The notes under the pieces were generated by a model. It was not told where the DNA came from, did no database searches, and worked only from the letters and a program-made list of their open reading frames with translations. Shown here piece by piece: positions 1 through 7,518 of a stretch of 17,501 nucleotides of DNA. Source of the DNA: Burkholderiales bacterium (GTDB lineage: Bacteria > Pseudomonadota > Gammaproteobacteria > Burkholderiales > Casimicrobiaceae); contig JANXNO010000390.1 in the NCBI GenBank assembly GCA_025354075.1, positions 1-17,501 of the forward strand, read 5' to 3'. Numbering within the stretch: position 1 is the stretch's first letter; each line of letters opens with the position of its first letter. A program made the translations under genes and the position numbers.

Positions 1-347
1 TTCATCGGCATCCAGTTGCGCACCGCCTGAAACCCGGAATGCATTTCGGCACACGCGCAACGTGCGTGAGCGCGGGCAACGGTATCGACGGGCCACATGC
101 CTGAATGCCGCTCGGCGAGGTATTCGGCAATGGCGAGTGAGTCCCAAACTTTCACATCACCATCGACCAGCACCGGTACACGCGCGTTTGGCGAACTTTT
201 GCGCGAGGTGATTTCCGCCGCGAATTCCGGCGTGTCGAACACGTGGCGCTCTTCAGTGAACAGAACGCCGAATGCGTGCAAAAGCAGCCACGGACGCAAC
301 GACCAGGAGGAGTAGTTTTTGTTGCCGATTAGGAGGGTGTAGGGCAT
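1..347 (-). CDS. Glutathione S-transferase family protein, N-terminal part (truncated by window edge)
   Basis: About 115 residues are readable, starting at the ATG complementary to 345-347; the rest lies outside the window. The start reads MPYTLLIGNKNYSSWSLRPW, a thioredoxin-fold GST N-terminus with the Ser-rich active-site segment (residues 13-16, SSWS) followed by LRPW. Further on come the cis-proline strand RVPVLVDG and the glutathione gamma-glutamyl contact region WDSLAIAEYLAE, where many GSTs have ESxAI. GSTs conjugate or reduce electrophilic compounds with glutathione in the cytoplasm; the substrate here cannot be read. The gene points out of the window, and its upstream side is an inverted REP-like pair, so it is probably not co-transcribed with the FAD oxidase gene ending at 529. 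The family call is secure; the subclass is not. Confidence 0.88.
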   Translation of the reverse strand, partial: MPYTLLIGNKNYSSWSLRPWLLLHAFGVLFTEERHVFDTPEFAAEITSRKSSPNARVPVLVDGDVKVWDSLAIAEYLAERHSGMWPVDTVARAHARCACAEMHSGFQAVRNWMPM

Positions 348-427
348 GGATGTATCTTTGTGATTGGTCGGGCGACTACTTTAGGGGCTCTGCGTTTTCG
401 ATGATTGCAAAATTTGCGGGGAAGACT

Positions 428-518
428 GTAGGGTGGGCAGCCCCTGCCCACCGTGGCTTGGCACTGCTGAAGTGGTTGTTCCGTCGAGCGTTGGTGGGCA
501 CGGGGGTGCCCACCCTAC
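428..518. repeat. Inverted pair of REP-like elements, GTAGGGTGGGCA family
   Basis: Two copies of a roughly 25-base element face each other. Copy one (428-452) begins GTAG, followed by the perfect hairpin GGTGGGCA (432-439) / TGCCCACC (445-452) with a 5-base loop. Copy two (493-518, opposite strand) also begins GTAG on its own strand, with the hairpin arms at 493-500 and 507-514 and a 6-base loop. The outer 12 bases, GTAGGGTGGGCA (428-439) and its complement (507-518), match perfectly, so the whole unit could also fold as one long cruciform. GTAG followed by a palindrome is the usual layout of bacterial REP sequences, and an inverted pair is the BIME layout. It lies between the GST start and the stop of the FAD oxidase gene. 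Confidence 0.85.
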
Positions 519-528
519 GACACAGTTC

Positions 529-1935
529 TTACCGCATCGGAATCGTTTTCCCCGGATTCATGATGTTGTGGGGATCTAACGCCTGCTTGATGGTGCGCAT
601 CACGTCAACGCCCTCCCCGTGTTCGGCTTTCAACGCGTCAAGCTTGTGAATTCCAATACCGTGCTCGCCGGTGCAGGTGCCGCCCATGCCTATTGCTATG
701 TGCGCGATGCGATCTGCCGCGAGTTCAGCGCGACTGCGTTCGTCAGCGCTATTCGGGTCAAACGTGATCAGCACGTGAAAGTTTCCATCACCGACGTGGC
801 CAACGATCATGCACACCAGATCACTTTTGGCGACTTCCACTTTGGCTGCCATCACGCTATCCGCAAGACGCGAAATCGGCACGCACGTGTCGGTCGAAAA
901 CGCCTGCTTGCCCGGGATGTAGTTCATACCCGCCCAGTAGGCATCGTGCCGCGCTTTCCACAGCTTGGTGCGATCTTCCTGCTTGTCGGCAAAGCGGTAA
1001 TCGCTGCCGCCGAAATCAGCGGTGATCGACTTCATCTGCTCGATCTGTTCAGCCACGTACGCGTCGGTGCCGTGAAATTCCATAAACAACGTGGGCTTGG
1101 GCTCGAAGCCTTCGAGCTTGCTGTACTGAATGCAGGCCTTCATCTGTACGTCATCGAGCAGCTCAATGCGCGCCATCGGTATGCCAAGCTGCATCGCGGT
1201 GATCACTGCATTGACCGCTTCGCGCAGGTCATCAAATTGACACACGGCCGCACTGATCCGCTCCGGCACGCCGTAAAGTTTGAGCTGAATTTCGGTGACG
1301 ATACCGAGCGTGCCTTCAGAGCCTATGTAGAGACGCGTCAGATCGTAGCCCGCGCTTGACTTTCTGGCACGAGTACCGGTTTTGATAATGCGTCCATCGG
1401 GCGTCACCACCGTCAAGCCGAGAATGTTTTCACGCATGGTGCCGTAGCGCACCGCATTAGTCCCACTAGCACGTGTGGCAGTCATGCCACCGATGCTTGC
1501 GTTCGCGCCCGGATCAATCGGGAAGAACAACCCAGTGTGACGAATGTCCGCATTCAACTGCTCGCGCGTAACACCCGCCTGCACGCGACAGTCGAGATCT
1601 TCGGCGTTGATTTCCAGCACTTTTGCCATGCGCGACAGATCCAGACACACGCCGCCGTATAGCGCTTTCAGATGGCCTTCCAGCGAGGTGCCAGTGCCAT
1701 AGGCAATGACCGGGATGCGCGCCTGATTGCAGAGCTTCAGGATGCTGGCGATCTCTTCGTTGGTTTCGGGGAAGACGACGACGTCCGGCAAGCCCGCATC
1801 CTGCATGCCTTCGCCATGGCTGTGCTGCTCGCGAATTGCATGAGTAGTGATTGTGCGGTCGCCGTAGGAGGCGCGCAGTGAGTCCACCGTTGCTGCGACT
1901 GCGGTTTCTGTGGGGCGTTCGAAAGTCAGTGTCAT
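529..1935 (-). CDS. FAD-linked 2-hydroxyacid oxidoreductase, D-lactate dehydrogenase (cytochrome) type
   Basis: A 468-residue flavoprotein of the vanillyl-alcohol oxidase fold. The FAD-binding domain covers about residues 50-225, with the pyrophosphate loop AYGTGTSLEGH (78-88) and the stretch IGSEGTLGIVTE (204-215). The C-terminal FAD-oxidase domain has the metal/substrate motif HVGDGNFH (380-387), GEHGIG (423-428) and the closing MNPGK (459-463). It most resembles the LDHD/Dld branch, which oxidises D-lactate or related 2-hydroxyacids and passes electrons to cytochrome c or quinone. It is too long, and too complete at its C-terminus, to be GlcE. The ATG at 1935 has AGGAAA just upstream. It lies downstream of glcD but is separated from it by an inverted repeat pair, so it may be expressed separately. 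The substrate is inferred from family only. Confidence 0.88.
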   Translation of the reverse strand: MTLTFERPTETAVAATVDSLRASYGDRTITTHAIREQHSHGEGMQDAGLPDVVVFPETNEEIASILKLCNQARIPVIAYGTGTSLEGHLKALYGGVCLDLSRMAKVLEINAEDLDCRVQAGVTREQLNADIRHTGLFFPIDPGANASIGGMTATRASGTNAVRYGTMRENILGLTVVTPDGRIIKTGTRARKSSAGYDLTRLYIGSEGTLGIVTEIQLKLYGVPERISAAVCQFDDLREAVNAVITAMQLGIPMARIELLDDVQMKACIQYSKLEGFEPKPTLFMEFHGTDAYVAEQIEQMKSITADFGGSDYRFADKQEDRTKLWKARHDAYWAGMNYIPGKQAFSTDTCVPISRLADSVMAAKVEVAKSDLVCMIVGHVGDGNFHVLITFDPNSADERSRAELAADRIAHIAIGMGGTCTGEHGIGIHKLDALKAEHGEGVDVMRTIKQALDPHNIMNPGKTIPMR

Positions 1936-1954
1936 ATCTTTTCCTATCTTTATC

Positions 1955-2074
1955 CCCTCTCCCGCGAGCGGGAGAGGGTGCCCGAAGGGCGGGTGAGGGT
2001 GTCGCGGCTGAACAGCGATCTTTTCTGTGCCAGCACCACCCTCACCCCAACCCTCTCCCGCCTGCGGGAGAGGG
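1955..2074. repeat. Inverted pair of palindromic repeats, CCCTCTCCCGC family
   Basis: Two facing copies. The first has a perfect 11-base stem, CCCTCTCCCGC (1955-1965) / GCGGGAGAGGG (1968-1978), followed by a tail ending GGGTGAGGGTG near 2001. The second has the same 11-base arms at 2051-2061 and 2064-2074 with a CT loop; its tail, on the opposite strand, is TTGGGGTGAGGGTGG. The unit fills nearly all of the gap between glcD and the next gene, ending two bases from the glcD stop codon. Transcripts through it would form very stable hairpins, and no T-run follows, so it fits an mRNA-stabilising or attenuating REP/BIME better than a classical intrinsic terminator. Confidence 0.85.
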
Positions 2075-2076
2075 AG

Positions 2077-3534
2077 TTAAAACCTCGGCAACTCCGCAAA
2101 CGGCATCGGCTTACCTTGACCAATCCGCATCTTGCCAAACTCGGCGCAACGATGGAGCGTCGGCACCGCCTTGCCGGGATTCAGCAATCCGTGCTCATCG
2201 AATGCGTGCTTGATCTCGTGCATACGGGTCAACTCTTTTGGCGAAAACTGCACGCACATTTGATTGATCTTTTCAACGCCGACGCCGTGTTCACCAGTGA
2301 TCGTGCCGCCGACTTCTACGCAGAGTTCGAGAATCTCGGCACCAAATTCTTCCGCACGTTCCAGTTCGCCCAGAACGTTGGCGTCGAACATGATCAGCGG
2401 ATGCAGATTGCCGTCGCCCGCGTGAAACACGTTGGCGCAGCGCAGGTTGTATTTGATCGACAGCTCGGCAATCACGTTCAACACGCGCGGCAATTGCGCA
2501 CGTGGAATGGTGCCGTCCATGCAGTAATAATCTGGCGAAATTCGACCGGTCGCAGGAAAGGCGTTTTTGCGACCGCTCCAGTAGCGCAGGCGCTCCGCTT
2601 CGTTCTGCGACACCTTGATGTCGGTCGCGCCCGCGTTGCGCAGCACTTCCGAAACACGTGCCATTTCATCGGCGACTTCTTCCGGCGTGCCGTCGCTTTC
2701 GCAGAGCAAAATCGCGGCGGCGTTGAGGTCGTAGCCCGCATGCACAAAGCCTTCCACTGCTTCGGTCGCGATTTTGTCCATCATTTCCAGCCCCGCTGGA
2801 ATGATGCCCGCCGCGATGATGTGACCGACCGCTGCGCCCGCCGCTTCGACGCTGGCGAATGACGCCATCGCGACCTGCGCGAGTTGCGGTTTCGGTGTGA
2901 GTTTGACGGTGACCTCGGTGACGATGCCGAGCAAGCCTTCGGAGCCGATCATCAGCGCGAGCAGGTCGTAACCCGGCGCGTCTAACGCGTCAGAACCCAG
3001 CTCCACAATTTCGCCCGTCATTAAAACCACGCGCAACTTGCGAATGTTATGTACCGTGAGTCCGTACTTCAAACAATGCACGCCACCGGAATTTTCGGCG
3101 ACGTTGCCGCCAATCGAGCACGCGATTTGCGATGACGGGTCGGGCGCGTAATACAAGCCGTACTGCGACACCGCCTCAGAGATCGCGAGATTGCGCACGC
3201 CCGGCTGTACGCGCGCCGTGCAGGCGAGCGGATCAATGTCGAGCATGCGCATCATTTTTGCCGTTGAAAGCAACAACGCGTCCGGGCTTGGCATCGCGCC
3301 GCCCGACAAGCCCGTACCTGCGCCACGCGCGACTACCGGGACGCGATGCGCGTGGCACTGCTTCATCACCGCGGCGAGCTGCGCCTCATCGGCGGGCAGC
3401 GCGACGCACTTGGGCAAGGCGCGATACATCGACAAGCCGTCGCACTCATAAGGACGCATGTCCTCTTCTGCGATTTTCAAATTTTCTGCAGGCAATAATG
3501 CGGCGAGCGCTTCAAAAAATGTGGCGGATTGCAT
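2077..3534 (-). CDS. glcD: Glycolate oxidase FAD-binding subunit GlcD
   Basis: A 485-residue FAD-linked oxidase with the GlcD domain order. The FAD-binding domain (about residues 40-215) contains the pyrophosphate loop ARGAGTGLSGGA (69-80), the PDPSSQ...IGGNVAENSGG segment (131-151) and IGSEGLLGIVTE (196-207). The C-terminal oxidase domain has HAGDGNLHP (371-379), GEHGVG (414-419) and LNPGK (451-455). GlcD oxidises glycolate, and in some homologues D-lactate, to the 2-oxoacid. In E. coli it works in a membrane-associated complex with GlcE (second FAD subunit) and GlcF (iron-sulphur subunit). Neither partner is visible here, so they are encoded elsewhere or this is a stand-alone relative. Only two bases separate its ATG from the stop of the upstream GntR gene, which suggests co-transcription and coupled translation. 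Confidence 0.92.
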   Translation of the reverse strand: MQSATFFEALAALLPAENLKIAEEDMRPYECDGLSMYRALPKCVALPADEAQLAAVMKQCHAHRVPVVARGAGTGLSGGAMPSPDALLLSTAKMMRMLDIDPLACTARVQPGVRNLAISEAVSQYGLYYAPDPSSQIACSIGGNVAENSGGVHCLKYGLTVHNIRKLRVVLMTGEIVELGSDALDAPGYDLLALMIGSEGLLGIVTEVTVKLTPKPQLAQVAMASFASVEAAGAAVGHIIAAGIIPAGLEMMDKIATEAVEGFVHAGYDLNAAAILLCESDGTPEEVADEMARVSEVLRNAGATDIKVSQNEAERLRYWSGRKNAFPATGRISPDYYCMDGTIPRAQLPRVLNVIAELSIKYNLRCANVFHAGDGNLHPLIMFDANVLGELERAEEFGAEILELCVEVGGTITGEHGVGVEKINQMCVQFSPKELTRMHEIKHAFDEHGLLNPGKAVPTLHRCAEFGKMRIGQGKPMPFAELPRF

Positions 3535-3536
3535 GG

Positions 3537-4376
3537 CTAGTTCTCGTTCAAATTCAACGCTAGCTTACGCTCATCGTTGCGCGCTTGCAGACGAATGTTG
3601 ACGCGATCAATGGCGCGCTGTACGTGTGCATGCGAGAGGTCTTTCGCGAGCGTTGCGTCGCCCGATTCAATTGCGTTCAAGATCGAATGATGATCAACCT
3701 GGCCGAGCTCGGTGATGCCGACGCTGTAGCCCGCGTGATCCCAGGTGACCTTGCGTGATGCGGAAAATTGCGCGCCCAAAAACTCGACGAATTTGGCGAG
3801 CTGCGCGTTATGCGTCGCCGCGGCAATCGCATTGTGAAAGGCGTCATCCACGTCCGAGCCGTCAACGCGGGCCGCAATCGCACGATCCATCGCTTCGACG
3901 GCGTTGCGAATCGCCGTGACCTCGTCTGGCGTGCGGCGTGCGGCAGCTAATTCGGCCGCGCCCGATTCGACGATTTGTCGCAGTTCGAGCATTTCGCGCT
4001 CGGCGATGTCGACACTATTGGCGTCCTGCGCGGACGTATGACCCGCAACCGAGGTCGCTCGCGTGTCGGCGATGCGAAAGGCAGAAATCTTGTTGCGATC
4101 CGCGACAAACGCACCTGCCCCCTGCCGCGATTCGATGCGACCGTCGGCCTTGAGACGTGCGAGCGCTTCACGAAGTATGGGACGCGATACACCAAACGAT
4201 TCAGCGAGCGCTTTCTCGGTCGGCAGCTTTTCTGTGCTTCGCCACAAACCCATATCCAGTTGCAGCAGCAATTGCCGATAAGTCTCGTCGGCGAGCGACT
4301 GCGGGCGCACGACCGCATTCAGCGCATTTGCCGCGTGCTCAAAGCTCACAGATAGAGTCTGGTTGTCTGACAGCAT
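3537..4376 (-). CDS. FadR-subfamily GntR transcriptional regulator, likely local regulator of the glcD cluster
   Basis: A 279-residue regulator. The winged helix-turn-helix spans about residues 23-92, with the GntR signature LPTEKALAESFGVSRPILRE (51-70) and a wing ending GAGAFV. The FCD effector domain follows from about 125 to 258. By pattern its metal ligands would be D177, H181, H229 and H251, so a small carboxylate bound through a metal is expected. FCD-type GntR proteins such as GlcC and LldR control glycolate or lactate genes, and this gene lies immediately upstream of glcD on the same strand. Residues 1-22 before the domain are somewhat longer than usual. The ATG at 4376 has only a close AGG upstream, so the start is slightly uncertain. 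The effector is inferred from context. Confidence 0.88.
   Translation of the reverse strand: MLSDNQTLSVSFEHAANALNAVVRPQSLADETYRQLLLQLDMGLWRSTEKLPTEKALAESFGVSRPILREALARLKADGRIESRQGAGAFVADRNKISAFRIADTRATSVAGHTSAQDANSVDIAEREMLELRQIVESGAAELAAARRTPDEVTAIRNAVEAMDRAIAARVDGSDVDDAFHNAIAAATHNAQLAKFVEFLGAQFSASRKVTWDHAGYSVGITELGQVDHHSILNAIESGDATLAKDLSHAHVQRAIDRVNIRLQARNDERKLALNLNEN
4363..4373. promoter_or_regulatory. Possible GntR-type operator at the start of the regulator gene
   Basis: TTGTCTGACAG contains the perfect 9-base palindrome TGTCTGACA (4364-4372). Its spacing resembles the TNGTNNNACNA pattern known for FadR-subfamily operators, with one mismatch at the outer base. It overlaps the first codons of the GntR gene, where binding could allow autoregulation. 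A palindrome this short can easily arise by chance. Confidence 0.22.
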
Positions 4377-4860
4377 GACCTAAAGCATAGCGGAAATGGC
4401 CCGCCAAGCGAGGTATTTTCGTAAATTTTTTTATCAGCTTTATGATTTAGCCCTTATTCAATATGGGCTTAACCAACATTAACGGCTAAGTCGATTTTGT
4501 GGAATTTAGTGCGCTGTGCCCATGCTGAATGGCATTTTCAGCCATAAGGTGTAACCTGCACAAGTGAATATCAAAAGCGACAAACACTATGTGCAACACC
4601 GCATTCAACTCAGTCGCAAGCCAATACAGGCTTCATTCTCGCCCTTCCGCGCGAAGGCAGTGGATCGGAATCGTGAGCTGGCGCAATCGCAGCGAACGCA
4701 AGTAGGCGTGGTCGAGCGCTGGATTCCGGTTCGCAGGCGAGGATGTCGGCGCGATGAAACCTGACGTTCGCCATGTCCTAGCCATAAGCACGTTCTTGTA
4801 GCAGCGGCTTGCCGCGACCAGCATGATCGATTCAATGCCAACGATCAACGCACCTTTCGC
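4377..4860. other. Non-coding gap of 484 bases upstream of the GntR gene
   Basis: No convincing gene is seen; the short reading frames here lack domains and good start signals. The part next to the GntR gene (about 4420-4500) is AT-rich compared with its surroundings and is the likely promoter region of the gntR-glcD cluster. It contains the spaced inverted repeats AGCCC (4449-4453) / GGGCT (4465-4469) and GCTGAA (4524-4529) / TTCAGC (4537-4542), which could be regulatory. A single REP-like copy lies at 4796-4819. Confidence 0.5.
4796..4819 (+). repeat. Solo copy of REP-like element, GTAGGAGCGGC family
   Basis: This 24-base sequence begins TTGTAGCAGCGGC and ends TTGCCGCGACC. It matches the right arm of the pair at 6463-6534 except for one substitution and one missing base. 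It carries the GTAG head (4798-4801) and a small GCGGC / GCCGC hairpin. It lies about 40 bases beyond the stop of the gene at 4861-5583, in the downstream untranslated region. Confidence 0.75.
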
Positions 4861-5583
4861 TCAGCTACAGCCCCCGCCGCAACCACCGCCGCCTCCGCCA
4901 TCGCCGCCGCCCCCATCGCTGCCGCCATCACTCCCGTGATGCCCGTCGCCGCCTGTGGTGCCACTATCACCGCCGCCGTCGCCCGACGACGCCTGCATTT
5001 GCTGGTAGCGTTTTTCAAACTCGCTGTAGTCGTTTGCCGTGTAGGTGTTGCCGCCAGGTACACCCAGCGTTTGGTCAAGATTGAACAGATCGCGACCGCT
5101 GAGGGCCGCCGCACCGGCTACGCCCGCGACGCCAACCAGCGCGGCCCCACCCACGAGTCCCGCACCCAGCCCATATGTGCGGGCAAGCCCATCTTTCTGC
5201 GCCTTGTCGCCGCTGCTGTTCGGCGTGTGATGCAAAAATCGACCGAACGCTTTATCACAAAAATCGGCGTAGTTTTTGGTGAGCAGGATGAACTCGTGCC
5301 ATGCCGTGTCAACCGCCTGGCTCGGCATGCCGAGCTGCGTGCGCGGGTTGGCGGCGACGAGCTGAAACCACACGCGCAGTCCCTGCAAGATCATGCCGAC
5401 CTGGTCACCAGAGAGATCGGGGTAGGCTTGGTCAAGCTTGAATCGCAGACTCGTGGGGAACACATAGTTAGCGATGTAATTGGCGCGCTCGATACGCAGT
5501 TGCGCGTTGCGCCGACGAGTGCGAACGGCCCACACGATCAGTGTGACGCACAGCGCGATGCCGAGAACGAGGGGTGTTGTCAT
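4861..5583 (-). CDS. Membrane-anchored glycine-rich-domain (GRDP/DUF1399-like) protein with Gly/Cys tail, function unknown
   Basis: A 240-residue protein. An N-terminal hydrophobic helix (residues 4-20) is followed by RTRRR, so it is probably inserted with the bulk cytoplasmic. Residues 91-121 contain VDTAWHEFILLTKNYADFCD and then FGRFLHHTP, reminiscent of the VDxxWHxxxL...Y...C motif in glycine-rich-domain (DUF1399-like) proteins. The conserved His and Cys could bind metal; that is inference. Residues 138-162 form a Gly/Ala/Val-rich hydrophobic segment, possibly a second membrane helix. The last 40 residues are almost only Gly, Asp and Ser, ending GGGGCGGGCS with two Cys. The ATG at 5583 has a good GGGAG ribosome site. 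It is divergent from the SDR gene. I do not recognise a function. Confidence 0.8.
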   Translation of the reverse strand: MTTPLVLGIALCVTLIVWAVRTRRRNAQLRIERANYIANYVFPTSLRFKLDQAYPDLSGDQVGMILQGLRVWFQLVAANPRTQLGMPSQAVDTAWHEFILLTKNYADFCDKAFGRFLHHTPNSSGDKAQKDGLARTYGLGAGLVGGAALVGVAGVAGAAALSGRDLFNLDQTLGVPGGNTYTANDYSEFEKRYQQMQASSGDGGGDSGTTGGDGHHGSDGGSDGGGGDGGGGGGCGGGCS

Positions 5584-5705
5584 CTTTTTCTCCCGTATTT
5601 TTTGTTATGTGGTGAGTGACGCTTCTTTTGCTGTAATGAAACACGTAAATGATGGCAAGATTGTGACAGCCGCATAATCGCAGATCAAGACAAACAGGGG
5701 GAAAC

Positions 5706-6452
5706 ATGAATGCAATTGATTTGACAGGCCGCGTAGCCGTCATCACCGGCGGCGCGCGCGGCATCGGCTATGCGGTAGCCGAGCGGTTTATCGCGAGCGG
5801 TGCGAAGGTCGCCGTCTGGGACATTGACGTGGAGACCACTGCTGCGGCAGCGACAAAGTTGGCCAACGCAACGGCAGGCATTGTGGTCGATCTCACCGAT
5901 GAGACCGCGGTTGCAGCAGCAACACAAACCACGATGGACGCATTCGGGCGCATCGACATTCTGATCAACAGCGCGGGCATCACCGGTCCCAACATGAAGA
6001 CGTGGGAATACACACCGGCTGACTTCCGCAAAGTGATCGATGTGGATCTGGTCGCGCCGTATCTGGTGTGCCGCGCTGTGGTGCCGCACATGATCAAAGC
6101 CGCTTATGGTCGTATCGTGAATATCGCGAGCGTGGCGGGCAAAGAAGGCAACCCGAACGCACCGGCCTACAGCGCCGCAAAAGCCGGTTTGATTGGGCTC
6201 ACCAAGTCATTGGGCAAAGAACTGGCAATGACTGGCGTGGCTTGCAATTGCATCACGCCTGCCGCCGCACAAACCGAAATGTTCGCGCAAATGTCGGCTG
6301 AGCACATTGCGTACATGAAGTCAAAAATCCCGATGAACCGCTTCGTGCTGGTCGAGGAAATCGCCGCGATGATCGCGTGGTTGTCGAGCGAGGAATGCTC
6401 GTTTACGACCGGCGGCGTGTTTGATATTTCCGGTGGGCGGGCGACGTACTGA
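5706..6452 (+). CDS. SDR-family NAD(P)-dependent oxidoreductase
   Basis: A 248-residue classical short-chain dehydrogenase. Visible are the cofactor loop TGGARGIG (14-21), an Asp at the end of the second strand (D39, which favours NAD over NADP), NSAG (88-91), and the catalytic Ser142, Tyr155 and Lys159 (YSAAK). The Asn of the catalytic tetrad, normally in a VNL context, appears as Asp114 (VDL). The post-catalytic loop reads CITPAAAQTEM instead of the commoner PG form, and the end is the usual DISGG followed by RATY. The family includes FabG-like reductases and sugar or sugar-acid dehydrogenases; I lean weakly towards the latter. GGGGGAAAC precedes the ATG. Its neighbours (a membrane protein and a Bug protein) do not fix the substrate. 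Confidence 0.9.
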   Translation: MNAIDLTGRVAVITGGARGIGYAVAERFIASGAKVAVWDIDVETTAAAATKLANATAGIVVDLTDETAVAAATQTTMDAFGRIDILINSAGITGPNMKTWEYTPADFRKVIDVDLVAPYLVCRAVVPHMIKAAYGRIVNIASVAGKEGNPNAPAYSAAKAGLIGLTKSLGKELAMTGVACNCITPAAAQTEMFAQMSAEHIAYMKSKIPMNRFVLVEEIAAMIAWLSSEECSFTTGGVFDISGGRATY

Positions 6453-6462
6453 TGTCAGTGCA

Positions 6463-6534
6463 TTTGTGGGAGCAGCTCTGCCGCGACCAGCCTCCACTAG
6501 GGAGATTGGGTCGCGGCAGAGCCGCTCCTACAAA
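6463..6534. repeat. Long inverted repeat (REP-like pair, GTAGGAGCGGC family) between convergent genes
   Basis: Two 26-base arms (6463-6488 and 6509-6534) match at 24 of 26 positions when one is reversed, with a 20-base loop. Each arm is itself an element of the form TGTAGGAGCGGC...GCCGCGACC, carrying a GTAG (or GTGG) head and a small GCGGC-type hairpin. The unit begins 11 bases after the SDR stop and ends 15 bases before the stop of the convergent Bug gene. It is well placed to block read-through or protect both 3' ends, but neither side has a T-run, so it is not a typical intrinsic terminator. Confidence 0.88.
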
Positions 6535-6549
6535 ATAATTGATACGCGA

Positions 6550-7512
6550 CTAATCGACCTTTGCGCCAGACGCCTTCACGACCTTCGCCCACTTATCAAT
6601 CTCTGCCTTGATGTGAGCGGTGAACTGCTCTGGCGTATTGCCCACCGCCTCCGCGCCCTGCCCGGCGAGCCGCTCTTTCATCTCGACCGTTTGCAATGAT
6701 TTGGCAATCGCCTGTGACAGCTTGTCGACGATGTCTTTCGGGGTTCCCGCAGGAGCCAACACGCCAAACCATGAACTCGCTTCAAAGCCCGGCAAGCCTG
6801 ACTCCGCAATCGTCGGCACGTTAGCCAATGCGGGGGACCGTTTGCTGCTGGTCACGGCAATCGCTTTCAACTTGCCACCACGAATGTGCTGCATCACGGA
6901 CGGTGCGTTGTCGAACATCACGTTCACTTGCCCGCTCATCACATCGGGCAGCGCAGCCGATGAACCTTTGTACGGCACATGGGTCATCTGCACGCCTGCC
7001 AACTGCTTGAACAATTCGCCCGACAAATGAATCGACGTGCCGCTGCCGCTTGACGCAAAGGTAATCGCGTCCGGCGCTTTTTTTGCGGCGTCGATGAGGT
7101 CTTTCACGCTCGCAATCGGGTATCCCGGCGCTGACACCAACACGTTGGGCACGCCCGCCACCAGCGACACCGGCACAAAATCCTTCACCGCGTCGTAAGG
7201 CATTTTTGGGTAGAGCGACACGTTGATGGCATGAGTGCCGACCGTGCCCATGAGCAAGGTATAGCCATCGGGCGCGGCCTTCGCAACATAGTCGGAGCCA
7301 ATATTGCCGCCTGCGCCCGCCTTGTTGTCAACGATCACGGCCTGACCAAACGTCTTCTGCAAATCAGCAGCCACAGCGCGCGCCATGATGTCAGTCGTCC
7401 CGCCCGCAGGGAACGGCACCACCATTTTGATCGGCTTGTTCGGGTATTGCGCGTGGGCGGCGAGCGCGGCAGTTGCGAGAGCACCTGCCATCCATTTAGT
7501 CAAATGTTTCAT
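6550..7512 (-). CDS. Bug/TctC-family periplasmic solute-binding protein
   Basis: A 320-residue tripartite tricarboxylate transporter binding protein. The signal peptide (residues 1-21, MKHLTKWMAG... to AHA) has a likely cleavage before QYPNKP. The mature protein starts with the family hallmark YPNKPIKMVVPFPAGGTTDI, followed by AGAGGNIG, APDGYTLLMG and the second carboxylate-binding segment (TFASSGSGTSIHLSGELF). Bug proteins bind carboxylates or other small acids in the periplasm. Many, as here, are not next to tctA/tctB membrane genes and are orphan receptors in beta-proteobacteria. A TTG at 7515 would add one residue, but the ATG at 7512 has AAGGAAG correctly spaced and is preferred. It starts 11 bases after the relA stop, so it is probably translated from the relA transcript. 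Confidence 0.92.
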   Translation of the reverse strand: MKHLTKWMAGALATAALAAHAQYPNKPIKMVVPFPAGGTTDIMARAVAADLQKTFGQAVIVDNKAGAGGNIGSDYVAKAAPDGYTLLMGTVGTHAINVSLYPKMPYDAVKDFVPVSLVAGVPNVLVSAPGYPIASVKDLIDAAKKAPDAITFASSGSGTSIHLSGELFKQLAGVQMTHVPYKGSSAALPDVMSGQVNVMFDNAPSVMQHIRGGKLKAIAVTSSKRSPALANVPTIAESGLPGFEASSWFGVLAPAGTPKDIVDKLSQAIAKSLQTVEMKERLAGQGAEAVGNTPEQFTAHIKAEIDKWAKVVKASGAKVD

Positions 7513-7518
7513 CAAATT

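Noticed and set aside
619..1359. Long plus-strand reading frame opposite the FAD oxidase gene.
   Set aside because: It is the complement of a clearly conserved flavoprotein and shows no domain of its own; the high-GC code leaves such shadow frames open.
4605..4841. Short minus-strand frame between the GntR and membrane-protein genes.
   Set aside because: No domain, no good ribosome site, composition rich in Arg/Ser/Thr as in random frames, and it overlaps a REP-like copy.
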